From assembly GCF_004793475.1 (NCBI RefSeq), contig NZ_SRYZ01000005.1, positions 62,001 through 126,000 of the forward strand: a stretch of DNA of 64,000 bases. Reading direction: 5' to 3'. The position numbers and the translations under genes were made by a program. Numbering within the stretch: the stretch's first letter is position 1; each line of letters starts with the position of its first letter. The DNA is from Bacteroides muris (ex Afrizal et al. 2022) (GTDB lineage Bacteria > Bacteroidota > Bacteroidia > Bacteroidales > Bacteroidaceae). The notes under the pieces were generated by a model that ran no database searches, was not told the origin of the DNA, and worked only from the letters and a program-made list of their open reading frames with translations. Positions 43,397-53,288 of this stretch are shown in pieces.

Positions 43397-44563
43397 ATGT
43401 TGACTCAACTTATCAACGCCCGCATCCTTACCCCGCAAGGATGGCTTAAAGACGGCTCTGTACTCATCAGGGACGGAAAAATATTGGAAGTGACTAACTG
43501 TGACCTTGCAGTAATCGGTGCACAATTGATAGACGTAAAAGGTATGTATGTACTCCCCGGCGGTGTGGAAATCCATGCCCATGGCGGTGGAGGCCGTGAC
43601 TTTATGGAATGTACTGAAGATGCCTTTCGTGTAGCCGTCAAAACCCATATGAAATATGGAACAACCAGCATTTTCCCCACCCTCTCCTCCTCCACCGTTC
43701 CCATGATTGAGCAGGCAGCCGAAACCTGCACCAAACTCATGGAAGAAAAAGACAGCCCTATCCTTGGCCTGCATCTGGAAGGACACTACCTGAACATGGC
43801 GATGGCAGGCGGACAAATCCCCGAGAACATCAAGAGTCCCGACCCCAACGAATACATCCCTATCGTGGAAACCTGGTCTTGTATCAAGCGCTGGGACGCT
43901 GCCCCCGAACTTCCGGGAGCCATGCAGTTTGGAAAATACATCACCGCCAAAGGCATTTTGGCATCGGTAGCCCATACGCAAGCGGAGTTTGAAGACATCC
44001 GTACAGCCTACGAAGCAGGCTATACCCATGCCACCCACTTCTACAATGCAATGCCCGGTTTCCACAAACGCCGTGAGTACAAATACGAAGGCACAGTAGA
44101 AAGCATCTATCTGCTGGACGATATGACGGTGGAAGTGGTGGCCGACGGTATCCATGTTCCTCCCACCATCCTGCGACTGGTCTACAAGATAAAAGGCGTA
44201 GAACGCACCTGCCTCATAACCGACGCCTTGGCATGCGCCGCAAGCGACAGCCAGGAGGCCTTTGACCCGCGCGTCATCATCGAAGACGGAGTCTGCAAGC
44301 TTGCAGACCATTCCGCCCTTGCCGGCAGCGTAGCCACCATGGACCGGCTGATACGCACCGTAGTACAAAAAGCTGAAATTCCGTTGGCAGACGCCGTACG
44401 CATGGCTTCTGAAACCCCGGCAAAGATTATGGGCGTATACGACCGCAAAGGCTCCCTCCAAAAAGGCAAGGATGCCGACATCATTGTCATGGACGAAAAC
44501 TTGAACGTAAGAGCCGTATGGGCCATGGGCAAACTTGTACCGGAGACCTATACAATCTCTTAA
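43397..44563 (+). CDS. nagA: N-acetylglucosamine-6-phosphate deacetylase
   Basis: The 388-residue amidohydrolase-fold enzyme removes acetate from GlcNAc-6-phosphate in the cytoplasm. The metal-binding HAH motif is in GGVEIHAHGGGGRDF (His60, His62), the bridging Glu in LGLHLEGHYL, later His ligands in ASVAHTQAEF and THATHFYNAMP, and the catalytic Asp in CLITDALACAA. Length matches the family. Its product feeds the NagB-type deaminase encoded 95 bp downstream, so the pair degrades host- or wall-derived amino sugars. It has its own promoter. Confidence 0.95.
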   Translation: MLTQLINARILTPQGWLKDGSVLIRDGKILEVTNCDLAVIGAQLIDVKGMYVLPGGVEIHAHGGGGRDFMECTEDAFRVAVKTHMKYGTTSIFPTLSSSTVPMIEQAAETCTKLMEEKDSPILGLHLEGHYLNMAMAGGQIPENIKSPDPNEYIPIVETWSCIKRWDAAPELPGAMQFGKYITAKGILASVAHTQAEFEDIRTAYEAGYTHATHFYNAMPGFHKRREYKYEGTVESIYLLDDMTVEVVADGIHVPPTILRLVYKIKGVERTCLITDALACAASDSQEAFDPRVIIEDGVCKLADHSALAGSVATMDRLIRTVVQKAEIPLADAVRMASETPAKIMGVYDRKGSLQKGKDADIIVMDENLNVRAVWAMGKLVPETYTIS

Positions 44564-44601
44564 TTAATCTTCAACGACATGCGAATGAACATTGTTTTTC
44601 G

Positions 44602-44609
44602 TATATTTG
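44602..44609 (+). promoter_or_regulatory. -7 box before the nagB-type gene
   Basis: TATATTTG lies 49 bp before the ATG. It suggests that nagB can be transcribed separately from nagA. Confidence 0.4.
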
Positions 44610-44657
44610 TTTTTCAAAGAACAGTGCAATATTTAATCATTTATTAATATTCTATTT

Positions 44658-46649
44658 ATGAAAACCAATCTAAGCTCTCAAATCACTCTCAACAGAGTAT
44701 CCCCCAGATACTACAGGCCTGAGAATGCATTTGAACGGTCGGTATTGACCCGACTGGAAAAAATACCGACAGACATTTACGAGTCTGCCGAAGAAGGCGC
44801 CAACCAGATTGCCCTTGACATTGCACAGTTAATCCGTGACAAGCAAAAAGCGGGACGTTTCTGTGTGTTGGCACTGGCAGGAGGAAACTCTCCACGCAAC
44901 GTATATGCAGCCCTCATCCGCATGCATAAAGAAGAAGGCTTGAGTTTCCGCAATGTAGTCGTATTCAACCTTTACGAATATTATCCACTGGCACCGGATG
45001 CCATTAACAGCAACCTCAATGCCTTGAAAGAAATGCTGCTCGACCATGTGGATATTGACAGGCAGAACATCTTCAGCCCGGACAGTACGATTGCCAAAGA
45101 CACCATTTTTGAATATTGCCGTCTGTACGAACAGCGCATCGAAAGCTTCGGCGGAGTAGACGCCGCTATCATAGGCATAGGCCGCGTAGGCAACATCGGT
45201 TTCAACGAACCGGGTTCACGCATGAACTCTACCACCCGTCTGATTCTGCTAGATAATGATTCACGTAACGAAGCTTCCAAGATGTTCGGCAGCATCGAAA
45301 GTACTCCTATCAGTTCCATCACAATGGGTGTTTCCACTATCCTTGCCGCAAAGAAAGTATACCTGATGGCATGGGGTGAAGAAAAAGCCAAGATGGTAAA
45401 AGAGTGTGTGGAAGGTGCAGTTACCGACACCATTCCAGCTTCTTACTTGCAGACTCACAACAATGCGCACATCGTCATCGACTTGTCTGCCGCCGCCAAC
45501 TTGACGCGTATCCAACGCCCCTGGCTGGTAACTTCCTGCGAATGGAACGACAAGCTCATCCGCAGCGCCATCGTCTGGTTGTGCCAGCTCACCGGAAAAC
45601 CCATTCTGAAGCTAACCAACAAGGACTACAACGAAAACGGTCTGAGTGAGCTGCTAGCATTGTTCGGTTCAGCCTATAACGTGAACATCAAGATATTCAA
45701 TGACCTGCAACATACCATCACCGGATGGCCGGGCGGCAAGCCGAACGCAGACGACACCTATCGTCCCGAACGTGCGAAACCTTATCCCAAACGTGTGGTC
45801 GTGTTCTCTCCGCATCCCGATGATGACGTTATCTCCATGGGAGGTACCATCCGTCGTCTAGTAGAGCAGAAACATGACGTGCATGTGGCTTACGAAACTT
45901 CCGGCAACATTGCCGTAGGCGATGAAGAAGTGATCCGTTTCCTACACTTCATCAACGGATTCAACCAAATCTTCAACAACAGCGAGGACCAGGTTATCAA
46001 CGACAAATACGCCGAAATCCGTAAGTATCTGAAGGAGAAAAAAGACGGTGACATGGACACGCGCGACATCCTGACCATCAAGGGACTGATTCGTCGTGGC
46101 GAAGCACGTACTGCATGTACATATAATAACATACCTTTGGATCACTGCCACTTCCTTGACCTGCCGTTCTACGAAACGGGCAAGATACAGAAGAATCCTA
46201 TCAGCGAAGCAGACGTGGAAATCGTACGCAACCTGTTGCGCGAAGTGAAGCCCCATCAGATTTTCGTTGCCGGCGACCTGGCCGACCCGCACGGAACACA
46301 CCGTGTTTGTACGGATGCCGTATTTGCCGCTATCGACCTGGAAAAAGAAGAAGATGCCAAATGGTTGAAGGAATGCCGCATCTGGATGTATCGCGGTGCA
46401 TGGGCAGAATGGGAAATCGAAAACATCGAAATGGCCGTTCCCATCAGCCCGGAAGAATTGCGTGCCAAACGCAACTCTATCCTGAAGCATCAGTCGCAGA
46501 TGGAAAGCGCACCGTTCTTGGGCAATGACGAACGTCTGTTCTGGCAACGCAGCGAAGACCGTAACCGCGGAACAGCTGCCTTGTATGACAGTCTCGGACT
46601 TGCTTCCTATGAAGCAATGGAGGCCTTTGTGGAATACATTCCACTATAA
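44658..46649 (+). CDS. nagB: Glucosamine-6-phosphate deaminase fused to an LmbE/PIG-L deacetylase-like domain
   Basis: The 663-residue protein joins two enzymes. Residues about 30-290 are NagB-like: VLALAGGNSPRNVYAAL, FNLYEYYPLAPDAINSN and GVDAAIIGIGRVGNIGFNEP. Residues about 370-663 are an LmbE/PIG-L domain with the zinc motif FSPHPDDDVISMGG (His386, Asp389) and LADPHGTHRVCTDAVF. NagB converts glucosamine 6-phosphate to fructose 6-phosphate and ammonia; the second domain belongs to a family of zinc-dependent N-deacetylases. The fusion is about 2.5 times the size of classic NagB and is known in Bacteroides. What the second domain acts on is not established here. Confidence 0.9.
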   Translation: MKTNLSSQITLNRVSPRYYRPENAFERSVLTRLEKIPTDIYESAEEGANQIALDIAQLIRDKQKAGRFCVLALAGGNSPRNVYAALIRMHKEEGLSFRNVVVFNLYEYYPLAPDAINSNLNALKEMLLDHVDIDRQNIFSPDSTIAKDTIFEYCRLYEQRIESFGGVDAAIIGIGRVGNIGFNEPGSRMNSTTRLILLDNDSRNEASKMFGSIESTPISSITMGVSTILAAKKVYLMAWGEEKAKMVKECVEGAVTDTIPASYLQTHNNAHIVIDLSAAANLTRIQRPWLVTSCEWNDKLIRSAIVWLCQLTGKPILKLTNKDYNENGLSELLALFGSAYNVNIKIFNDLQHTITGWPGGKPNADDTYRPERAKPYPKRVVVFSPHPDDDVISMGGTIRRLVEQKHDVHVAYETSGNIAVGDEEVIRFLHFINGFNQIFNNSEDQVINDKYAEIRKYLKEKKDGDMDTRDILTIKGLIRRGEARTACTYNNIPLDHCHFLDLPFYETGKIQKNPISEADVEIVRNLLREVKPHQIFVAGDLADPHGTHRVCTDAVFAAIDLEKEEDAKWLKECRIWMYRGAWAEWEIENIEMAVPISPEELRAKRNSILKHQSQMESAPFLGNDERLFWQRSEDRNRGTAALYDSLGLASYEAMEAFVEYIPL

Positions 46650-46696
46650 CCTGCTGAAACAAGAAAATTCGGAAACGAGATAAATACATTCAGGAA

Positions 46697-46732
46697 AGAG
46701 GTGCATCGCTCTGATTATGCACCTCTTTTTTA
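46697..46732 (+). terminator. Terminator after nagB
   Basis: AGAGGTGCAT and ATGCACCTCT form a perfect 10-bp stem with a 10-nt loop and a following T-run. Confidence 0.93.
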
Positions 46733-46839
46733 ATCCCCTAAAAGTTTGTTCTAATATTTTTCTGCGGAGCGTAGCGGGTATGTGACGAATAAAAACCTGG
46801 CAAGCGAAATTCAAACAAGCTCTAAAATGAACTGCGAAT

Positions 46840-49767
46840 ATGAAAAAACCTGTTCTTTTCTTTCTTTTGTTGCTACACGGGACGTGGCTGTCTGCCCAAG
46901 ACATTCAATCGAACGTGGCAGAATGCCTGCAAACCTTCTTCAATGAATATTCCTCCCCGATAAACATAGGCACTTGCCGTCCGGACAGCTTCCAAATCGA
47001 CTTCCGGAAAAAGAAATTGTTCATCTACGCAAACGAGCGCTTTGCCTACCAGCCTCTACGACCAGAAACCGTCGATGCCATTTACCGATATCTGAGACAA
47101 ATCCTGCCGGGACCGGTGAACAACTTCGGCCTCACCATCTTTGCTGACGGGAAAAACATCGAAGAGCTTATCCCCAACCTCTACCGGAAAGGGAAGAAAG
47201 ACAAAGCACGTCTGTTCAGCCACCTGGAATACAAAGGTACACCCTGGGTAACCCGCACTTCGCGCCCCTACGAAATTACCCGAGGACTGGAAGGAAGACA
47301 CATCGCCCTTTGGCAAAGCCACGGGAAATATTACATTAATGACAAAGACAAATGGGGATGGCAACGCCCCAGGTTGTTCTGTACCACAGAAGACCAGTTC
47401 ACCCAGTCGTTCATCCTGCCCTACCTTCTGCCCATGCTGGAGAATGCAGGAGCCAATGTATTCACTCCCCGCGAAAGGAACACACAAAAGCGAGAAGTCA
47501 TTGTAGACAATGACGGTAGCCTGAGCGGACATGGAGGACAAGGTTCCCTCTATCTGGATGTAAAAAGCCGGAAAGCACGTTGGGAGCAGACCTCCCGACC
47601 CGGATTTGCCCAACGGAAACAAATCTATCAGGACAATGAAAACCCTTTCCTTACCGGCACGGCACGCTTTGCCAAAACTGAAAAGAAGAAAGACAAAGCT
47701 TTTGCCGAATGGGTGCCCGATATTCCGGGAACAGGAGAATATGCCGTATACGTATCTTATCAGACACTGCCGGGCAGCGTAAGCGATGCCAAATACCTTG
47801 TATTCCACAATGGAGGCGTCACGGAATTCAAGGTGAACCAGCAAATAGGAGGAGGTACATGGGTATACCTTGGCACATTCACTTTCGACAAAGGCCGGAA
47901 TGACTATGGCATGGTGGTATTGAGCAACGAAAGCAAGGAAAAAGGGGTGGTCTGTGCCGATGCCGTCCGCTTTGGAGGAGGCATGGGCAACATTGCCCGC
48001 AGCGGACAAGCCAGCGGCTTGCCCAGATATCTGGAAGGTGCACGCTACTCTGCTCAATGGGCAGGTATGCCTTACTCTGTCTACGGAGGCTATGAGGGGA
48101 ACAATGACATGAATGATGACATCAACGCGCGTTCCCGTACAGTGAATTATCTCGCAGGAAAATCAGTATTCAATCCGACGGAAGAAGGCTTGGGCATCCC
48201 CTTTGAAATGAGTATGGCCCTGCACAGCGATGCCGGCTTCAGCAAGGAAGACGAGATTATAGGCACTCTCGGCATTTATACCACCAACTTCAACAACGGC
48301 AGGCTGAATGCCGGTACAGACCGCCATGCCTCCCGCGACCTCTCGGACGTCTTGCTGACGCAGTTGCAGCATGACATCCGCTCCACCTTTAACGTAGACT
48401 GGACACGCCGCAGCCTATGGAACCGCAACTACAGTGAAACGCGCCTGCCCGCCGTTCCTTCCACCATCGTAGAACTGTTGTCGCACCAGAACTTCGCAGA
48501 TATGCGTCTGGGGCATGACCCCAACTTCAAGTTCATCGTCGGACGCGCGCTCTATAAAGCCATCTTGCAATATATATGCGGCCAGCACGGCAAGGAGTAT
48601 GCAGTCCAACCGCTTCCCGTCAGCCACTTTGCCATCCGCTTCGGGAAAAAGGAAAATACTTTAGAGCTTTCCTGGCAAGGCAAGGAAGACCCGCTAGAGC
48701 CGACTGCCAAGCCACGCGAATATATTGTATATACACGTATCGGACGCGGAGGATTTGACAATGGCGTACGTGTCAGTTCTCCGTCCCATACCGTAAAAAT
48801 AGAACCCGGCATCATCTATTCCTTCAAAGTAACCGCCGTGAACCGGGGCGGTGAAAGCTTCCCTTCGGAAATTCTTGCTGCCTATAAAGCCAAACGGGAA
48901 AAAGGACAGATACTTATCGTCAACGGATTCGACCGTATCAGCGGGCCGGCCGTCATAGACACTCCCGATGCTGCAGGTTTCGACCTGTCGCAAGATCCCG
49001 GCGTTCCTTACCTCTATGACATCTCCCTTTGCGGCGCCCAGCAGAACTTCAGCCGGGAAGAAGCGGGAAAACGTCTGGGAGAGAGTGGAGAGGAATACGA
49101 AGGCATGAAAATCATCGGAAATACTTTCGATTACCCCTTCGTACACGGCAAGGCCATACAAGCCGCCGGAAACTACAGCTTCGTCTCATGCAGCGATGAG
49201 GCTGTGGAAAAAGGTATCCTCTCTTTAGAAGACTATCCGATAGTAGACTATATCCTCGGACTGGAGAAAGAAGACAATTCCAGCAATCCGGCACGCAATA
49301 CCTACTACAAAACATTCTCCTCGCCCATGCAGCGCATACTGACTTCCTATTGCCGGTCGGGAGGTCATCTCCTGGTCAGCGGTGCCTACGTAGGCAGCGA
49401 TATGGACAGCTCGCAGGGCAATAAAGAATTTATTCAGAATATCTTGAAGTACCGGCATGGCAACTCTCTGAAAACAGACGGGGACAAAATCAATGTCCGG
49501 GGACTGGGGCATACCTTCACCCTTCCCCGACTACCGAATGAGCAGGACTATCCGGTCACTTCCCCCGATTGCATCCTGCCCATGTCTCCCGCTTTTCCAG
49601 TCATGACCTATGCCACCGACAACGCATCCGCCGCCGTGGCCTATCAAGGCAGCGATTACCGCACCTTCATCATGGGATTCCCTTTTGAAAGCATCAAGGA
49701 AGAAACGTCCAGAAATGCAATTATGGCCTCCATACTTCACTTTCTCACCACAAATCAGGTTGAGTAA
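46840..49767 (+). CDS. N-acetylmuramoyl-L-alanine amidase with golvesin-like and Fn3 domains
   Basis: The 975-residue protein has a signal peptide (MKKPVLFFLLLLHGTWLSA-Q). An amidase_3 fold appears split: VIVDNDGSLSGHGGQGS, later MSMALHSDAGFSKED and LPAVPSTIVELLSHQNFADM. Between them lies a golvesin/Xly carbohydrate-binding-like domain (FAEWVPDIPGTGEYAVYVSY to GVVCADAVRFGGG). A fibronectin type III domain follows (about 600-680), and then a C-terminal domain with LVSGAYVGSDMDSS and VAYQGSDYRTFIMGFPFES. It probably cuts peptidoglycan amide bonds. Homologues are sometimes labelled xanthan lyase because of the golvesin domain, which is misleading. Confidence 0.8.
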   Translation: MKKPVLFFLLLLHGTWLSAQDIQSNVAECLQTFFNEYSSPINIGTCRPDSFQIDFRKKKLFIYANERFAYQPLRPETVDAIYRYLRQILPGPVNNFGLTIFADGKNIEELIPNLYRKGKKDKARLFSHLEYKGTPWVTRTSRPYEITRGLEGRHIALWQSHGKYYINDKDKWGWQRPRLFCTTEDQFTQSFILPYLLPMLENAGANVFTPRERNTQKREVIVDNDGSLSGHGGQGSLYLDVKSRKARWEQTSRPGFAQRKQIYQDNENPFLTGTARFAKTEKKKDKAFAEWVPDIPGTGEYAVYVSYQTLPGSVSDAKYLVFHNGGVTEFKVNQQIGGGTWVYLGTFTFDKGRNDYGMVVLSNESKEKGVVCADAVRFGGGMGNIARSGQASGLPRYLEGARYSAQWAGMPYSVYGGYEGNNDMNDDINARSRTVNYLAGKSVFNPTEEGLGIPFEMSMALHSDAGFSKEDEIIGTLGIYTTNFNNGRLNAGTDRHASRDLSDVLLTQLQHDIRSTFNVDWTRRSLWNRNYSETRLPAVPSTIVELLSHQNFADMRLGHDPNFKFIVGRALYKAILQYICGQHGKEYAVQPLPVSHFAIRFGKKENTLELSWQGKEDPLEPTAKPREYIVYTRIGRGGFDNGVRVSSPSHTVKIEPGIIYSFKVTAVNRGGESFPSEILAAYKAKREKGQILIVNGFDRISGPAVIDTPDAAGFDLSQDPGVPYLYDISLCGAQQNFSREEAGKRLGESGEEYEGMKIIGNTFDYPFVHGKAIQAAGNYSFVSCSDEAVEKGILSLEDYPIVDYILGLEKEDNSSNPARNTYYKTFSSPMQRILTSYCRSGGHLLVSGAYVGSDMDSSQGNKEFIQNILKYRHGNSLKTDGDKINVRGLGHTFTLPRLPNEQDYPVTSPDCILPMSPAFPVMTYATDNASAAVAYQGSDYRTFIMGFPFESIKEETSRNAIMASILHFLTTNQVE

Positions 49768-49833
49768 TACAGAGAAAAACAACAATCCCTATAAATAATC
49801 TGTAGAAATCTGTGTAATCTGTGGTGAAAAAAC

Positions 49834-49841
49834 TATCTTTG
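49834..49841 (+). promoter_or_regulatory. -7 box upstream of the 104-residue gene
   Basis: TATCTTTG lies 43 bp before the ATG. Just upstream, AATCTGT recurs at 49797, 49807 and 49816, a short degenerate tandem. Confidence 0.55.
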
Positions 49842-49884
49842 CTTCTATTAATCATTAAACATTAACCACTAAACATTAAACAAC

Positions 49885-50199
49885 ATGTACACCATACAAG
49901 CTAATCCCAGCGGAACCCGCAGTTTAGAAGTTTCAGAAGAAAACCTTGCCACTATCGAAAAATACGGACTCTTCCGTCATCTCATCGACAGCAATGGCAT
50001 TGTGGAAGAAACCGTACTCGACAAGTTGAAACTGAACATCCGCTCTCTCATCGCCGCGCAAGAGGAAGACAGCAAAGACCTGCTCGACCTCTGCATCGAC
50101 GTTATCTACCACAACAACATGAAGGCCTTCGGACTACAGCAACTCATCAAGCTCTATCTGCAATGGCTTTCCCAACAAGACACCATAGAAGAAGAATAA
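49885..50199 (+). CDS. Conserved hypothetical cytosolic protein
   Basis: The 104-residue, acidic, helical protein (SEENLATIEKYGLFRHLIDS, EDSKDLLDLCIDVIYHNN) has no signal peptide, membrane segment or metal motif. Its stop (TAA) is immediately followed by the ATG of the TusA-like gene, and the YgiQ gene overlaps that one, so the three form one unit. It may assist the radical SAM protein, but nothing in the sequence shows how. No family was recognised. Confidence 0.7.
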   Translation: MYTIQANPSGTRSLEVSEENLATIEKYGLFRHLIDSNGIVEETVLDKLKLNIRSLIAAQEEDSKDLLDLCIDVIYHNNMKAFGLQQLIKLYLQWLSQQDTIEEE

Positions 50200-50415
50200 A
50201 TGAAAACCATCGACACCTGCGGACAACAGCATTACAGCCCTCTAATTCCTGCCATAAAAACCATGTGCGAGGTCGGGAAAGGCGAGAAGCTGGAAATCAT
50301 CATGGATGACGCCACTGCCTTCAATGATATGAAAGAGTATCTTGCCGAGCAACAGATAGGCTTCCGTGAGATTTATGACGGAGAACGAATGACATTACAA
50401 TTTACAATGGATTAA
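50200..50415 (+). CDS. TusA/SirA-like small protein
   Basis: The 71-residue protein has the TusA-like outline: an early Cys (IDTCGQQHYSPLIPAIKTM) in the place of the conserved CPxP motif, then a helix with GEKLEIIMDDATAFNDMKEY. TusA family members carry sulfur as a persulfide on that Cys for tRNA or cofactor biosynthesis. Here the Pro after Cys is replaced (CGQQ), so the activity is less certain. Its last base is the first base of the YgiQ ATG, so translation is coupled. Confidence 0.65.
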   Translation: MKTIDTCGQQHYSPLIPAIKTMCEVGKGEKLEIIMDDATAFNDMKEYLAEQQIGFREIYDGERMTLQFTMD

Positions 50416-52253
50416 TGAAAGAATATCGCCTTACAGACTGGCTCCCCACCACCAAAAAAGAAGTAGAGCTGCATGGTTGGGACGAATTGGATGTAATACT
50501 TTTCAGCGGTGATGCCTACGTAGACCATCCGTCTTTTGGAGCTGCCGTCATAGGCCGTATCCTCGAGGCGGAAGGATTACGCGTAGCCATCGTTCCCCAG
50601 CCCAACTGGCGCGACGACTTGCGCGACTTCAAGAAGCTGGGACGTCCCCGTCTGTTTTTCGGCATCAGTCCCGGCTGTATGGATTCGATGGTCAATAAAT
50701 ACACTGCCAACAAACGCTTGCGCAGTGATGACGCCTATACACCGGACGCACGTCCGGATATGCGCCCCGAATATCCTTCCATTGTATATACCCACATATT
50801 GAAGAAACTATTTCCCGACGTCCCCGTCGTACTGGGCGGCATCGAGGCAAGCATGCGCCGCCTGACACACTATGACTATTGGCAAGACCGTGTACGCCCC
50901 AGTATCCTTCTCGACAGTGGTGCCGACTCACTCATCTACGGCATGGGAGAGAAACCGGTGGTGGAACTTGCAGAGAGACTGAAACGCCAACAGACACAAG
51001 TGGACGCCCAAAGCTTCAAAGAGCTCATCGCCGATATTCCTCAAATGGTTTATCTTGACAAGGAAGTAGTAGCACAAGAAGGAGATATCACCCTCTTTTC
51101 CCATGAAGAATGTCTGAAAGATAAAAAGAAAGAAGCTGCCAACTTCCGTCATATCGAGGAGGAAAGTAACAAATATACAGCATCGCGCATGCTGCAGAAG
51201 ACCGGCAAACAGACAGTGGTGGTCAATCCCCCCTATCCCCCTTTAACGGAAGCCGAGCTCGACCATTCTTTTGACTTGCCTTATACACGCCTGCCCCACC
51301 CCAAATATAAGGGGAAACGCATTCCGGCATACGACATGATAAAGTTCTCCGTCAACCTGCACCGCGGATGTTTCGGAGGATGTGCGTTCTGTACCATTTC
51401 CGCACATCAGGGCAAGTTCATCGTAGGCCGCAGCAAGAAAAGCATTCTGAAAGAGGTAAAAGCCATCACAGAGCTGCCCGACTTTAAGGGTTACTTAAGT
51501 GACCTGGGAGGTCCGTCGGCCAATATGTACCGGATGAAGGGACGGGATGAGGCTATCTGCAGAAAATGTAAACGTCCGTCGTGCATCTACCCCAAAGTAT
51601 GCCCCAATCTGAATACAGACCACCGTCCACTGCTTGACATCTATCATGCCGTAGATGCCCTGCCCGGCATCAAGAAGTCGTTCATCGGCAGCGGTGTACG
51701 CTATGACCTGCTACTGCACCAGAGCAAGAATCCGGACACCGACAAAAGTACGCAGGAATATACCCGCGAGCTCATCGCCCGCCATGTCAGCGGCCGTCTG
51801 AAAGTGGCTCCGGAGCATACCTCGGACCGCGTGCTCAACATCATGCGCAAACCTTCGTTCAGCCAGTTCGGTGAGTTCAAGAAGATATTCGACAGAATCA
51901 ACCGTGAAGAAGGACTGCGTCAGCAGCTTATCCCTTATTTCATCAGTAGCCATCCCGGATGCAAGGAGGAGGATATGGCTGAACTTGCCGTCATCACCAA
52001 ACGCCTGGATTTCCATCTGGAACAAGTACAGGACTTTACCCCTACTCCCATGACCGTTGCCACCGAAGCATGGTACACGGGCTTCCATCCTTATACGTTG
52101 GAACCGGTGTTCAGCGCCAAGACGCAACGCGAGAAGCTGGCGCAACGCCAGTTCTTCTTCTGGTACAAACCAGAGGAACGCAGGAACATCATAAACGAAC
52201 TGCGCCGGATAGGACGGGCGGATTTGATAGACAAGCTATACGGTAAGCGATAG
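50415..52253 (+). CDS. YgiQ-family radical SAM protein
   Basis: The 612-residue protein has the YgiQ N-terminal domain (SGDAYVDHPSFGAAVIGRIL, GGIEASMRRLTHYDYW) and a radical SAM core with the 4Fe-4S motif RGCFGGCAFCTI (Cys319, Cys323, Cys326). A second Cys set, CRKCKRPSCIYPKVC, follows near residue 375. The C-terminal region includes LKVAPEHTSDRVLNIMRKPS and EQVQDFTPTPMTVATEAWYT. It uses S-adenosylmethionine radical chemistry; the substrate is not known. It is the last of a tight three-gene unit with a TusA-like protein, hinting at a sulfur-linked modification. Confidence 0.92.
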   Translation: MKEYRLTDWLPTTKKEVELHGWDELDVILFSGDAYVDHPSFGAAVIGRILEAEGLRVAIVPQPNWRDDLRDFKKLGRPRLFFGISPGCMDSMVNKYTANKRLRSDDAYTPDARPDMRPEYPSIVYTHILKKLFPDVPVVLGGIEASMRRLTHYDYWQDRVRPSILLDSGADSLIYGMGEKPVVELAERLKRQQTQVDAQSFKELIADIPQMVYLDKEVVAQEGDITLFSHEECLKDKKKEAANFRHIEEESNKYTASRMLQKTGKQTVVVNPPYPPLTEAELDHSFDLPYTRLPHPKYKGKRIPAYDMIKFSVNLHRGCFGGCAFCTISAHQGKFIVGRSKKSILKEVKAITELPDFKGYLSDLGGPSANMYRMKGRDEAICRKCKRPSCIYPKVCPNLNTDHRPLLDIYHAVDALPGIKKSFIGSGVRYDLLLHQSKNPDTDKSTQEYTRELIARHVSGRLKVAPEHTSDRVLNIMRKPSFSQFGEFKKIFDRINREEGLRQQLIPYFISSHPGCKEEDMAELAVITKRLDFHLEQVQDFTPTPMTVATEAWYTGFHPYTLEPVFSAKTQREKLAQRQFFFWYKPEERRNIINELRRIGRADLIDKLYGKR

Positions 52254-52288
52254 AAAGATTCGATACTTCAAAAAACTCAAGAAAAAGA

Positions 52289-52930
52289 ATGAAACGATTC
52301 CTCCTCTGTCTATCCCTACTCTCCATCGGAGTGACAGGAATGCTGGCACAAAGCGAATGCCTACCGCAAAATTACAGCATCATCCTTGGTGGCGGTGTTT
52401 CCTTGCCCCATGTAGAAGGAAACCGCAACGACTTCTTCAGCAAGAATGGCAACCGGGTGGGATATGACCTGATGACAGAAGGCCGCTACTACATCACGCC
52501 CCTATTTGCCGCAGGACTTCAATATGACTATCTACGCATGGCACGCCTGCCGGATAAGGCACATCTGCACTGCATACGCCCCAACATCACATACCGGCCC
52601 TTGTGGAGCAACGGGAATCAAGGACTGTTCCTCTCGTTCGGCATCGGGTATATGAACTATCAGGAACGGACATATAAACGCGGTGAACGGAACGGACACC
52701 TTTTCCATAAAGGATATTGTGGAATAACTTTCGCTGCAGGCTATGAATTCCGCATCAGCCGTAAACTCTCGGGCATGATTCGCTGTGATTTCCTGACAGC
52801 AGACTGGTTTGCCAACCCCGATGCACGACTTTACAACACGGACGGCTATGATGACGGAGTGAATCACAATTGGTTCAAAAACAACATCACATTCTTCAAT
52901 CTGGGATTCGCGTTACAATTCGGAAAATAA
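52289..52930 (+). CDS. Small outer-membrane beta-barrel protein
   Basis: The 213-residue protein has a signal peptide (MKRFLLCLSLLSIGVTGMLA-Q). The mature part has the strand pattern of an eight-stranded barrel: NYSIILGGGVSLPHVEG, YYITPLFAAGLQYDYLRM, GLFLSFGIGYMNYQE and the last strand FFNLGFALQFGK ending in an aromatic-basic pattern. It lies 35 bp after the radical SAM gene. No enzymatic motif is visible. It is the last gene before the accessory island begins. Confidence 0.68.
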   Translation: MKRFLLCLSLLSIGVTGMLAQSECLPQNYSIILGGGVSLPHVEGNRNDFFSKNGNRVGYDLMTEGRYYITPLFAAGLQYDYLRMARLPDKAHLHCIRPNITYRPLWSNGNQGLFLSFGIGYMNYQERTYKRGERNGHLFHKGYCGITFAAGYEFRISRKLSGMIRCDFLTADWFANPDARLYNTDGYDDGVNHNWFKNNITFFNLGFALQFGK

Positions 52931-53288
52931 TAACAAACCAACTTTTCCATGCCAGCAGGAGACAAAAGAAAGTCATCCACACTGTGGATATTCACAGTTC
53001 TTTCCTGCAAGCATATTTACATCACTGATTATCAGTGACCATTCATTTTAATCGGTACAACCTCTGTTTTGACAAATACACAGAATGTAGGGACAAATGC
53101 AAACCGTTGTATTTCATCGCTTTGCATATACGTGTTGTACCGCCTCTTTTCAGTCCTTTTATGGAATGTCCGCTATCAGATACAAGGTATTGAGTGATAG
53201 GGTATTTCCGCAGGTATGTTACAGAACACTTGTTGAATACAAAGGTAGTGGTTTTCTTGGGATTTCTGTGGTTTGCGGTGTGATTTTT
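52931..53288. other. Left part of a 684-bp spacer at the edge of the accessory island
   Basis: No convincing gene was found. Two perfect odd palindromes are present: TCCACA-C-TGTGGA at 52976-52988 and TCACTGAT-T-ATCAGTGA at 53022-53038. Base composition becomes more AT-rich to the right. This is the likely junction between core chromosome and acquired DNA, but no tRNA, integrase or direct-repeat attachment site was seen. Confidence 0.5.

Noticed and set aside
52974..52990. Inverted pair of DnaA-box-like sequences
   Set aside because: Each has only eight of nine matches to the TTATCCACA box and there is no other sign of a replication origin; kept only as a palindrome.
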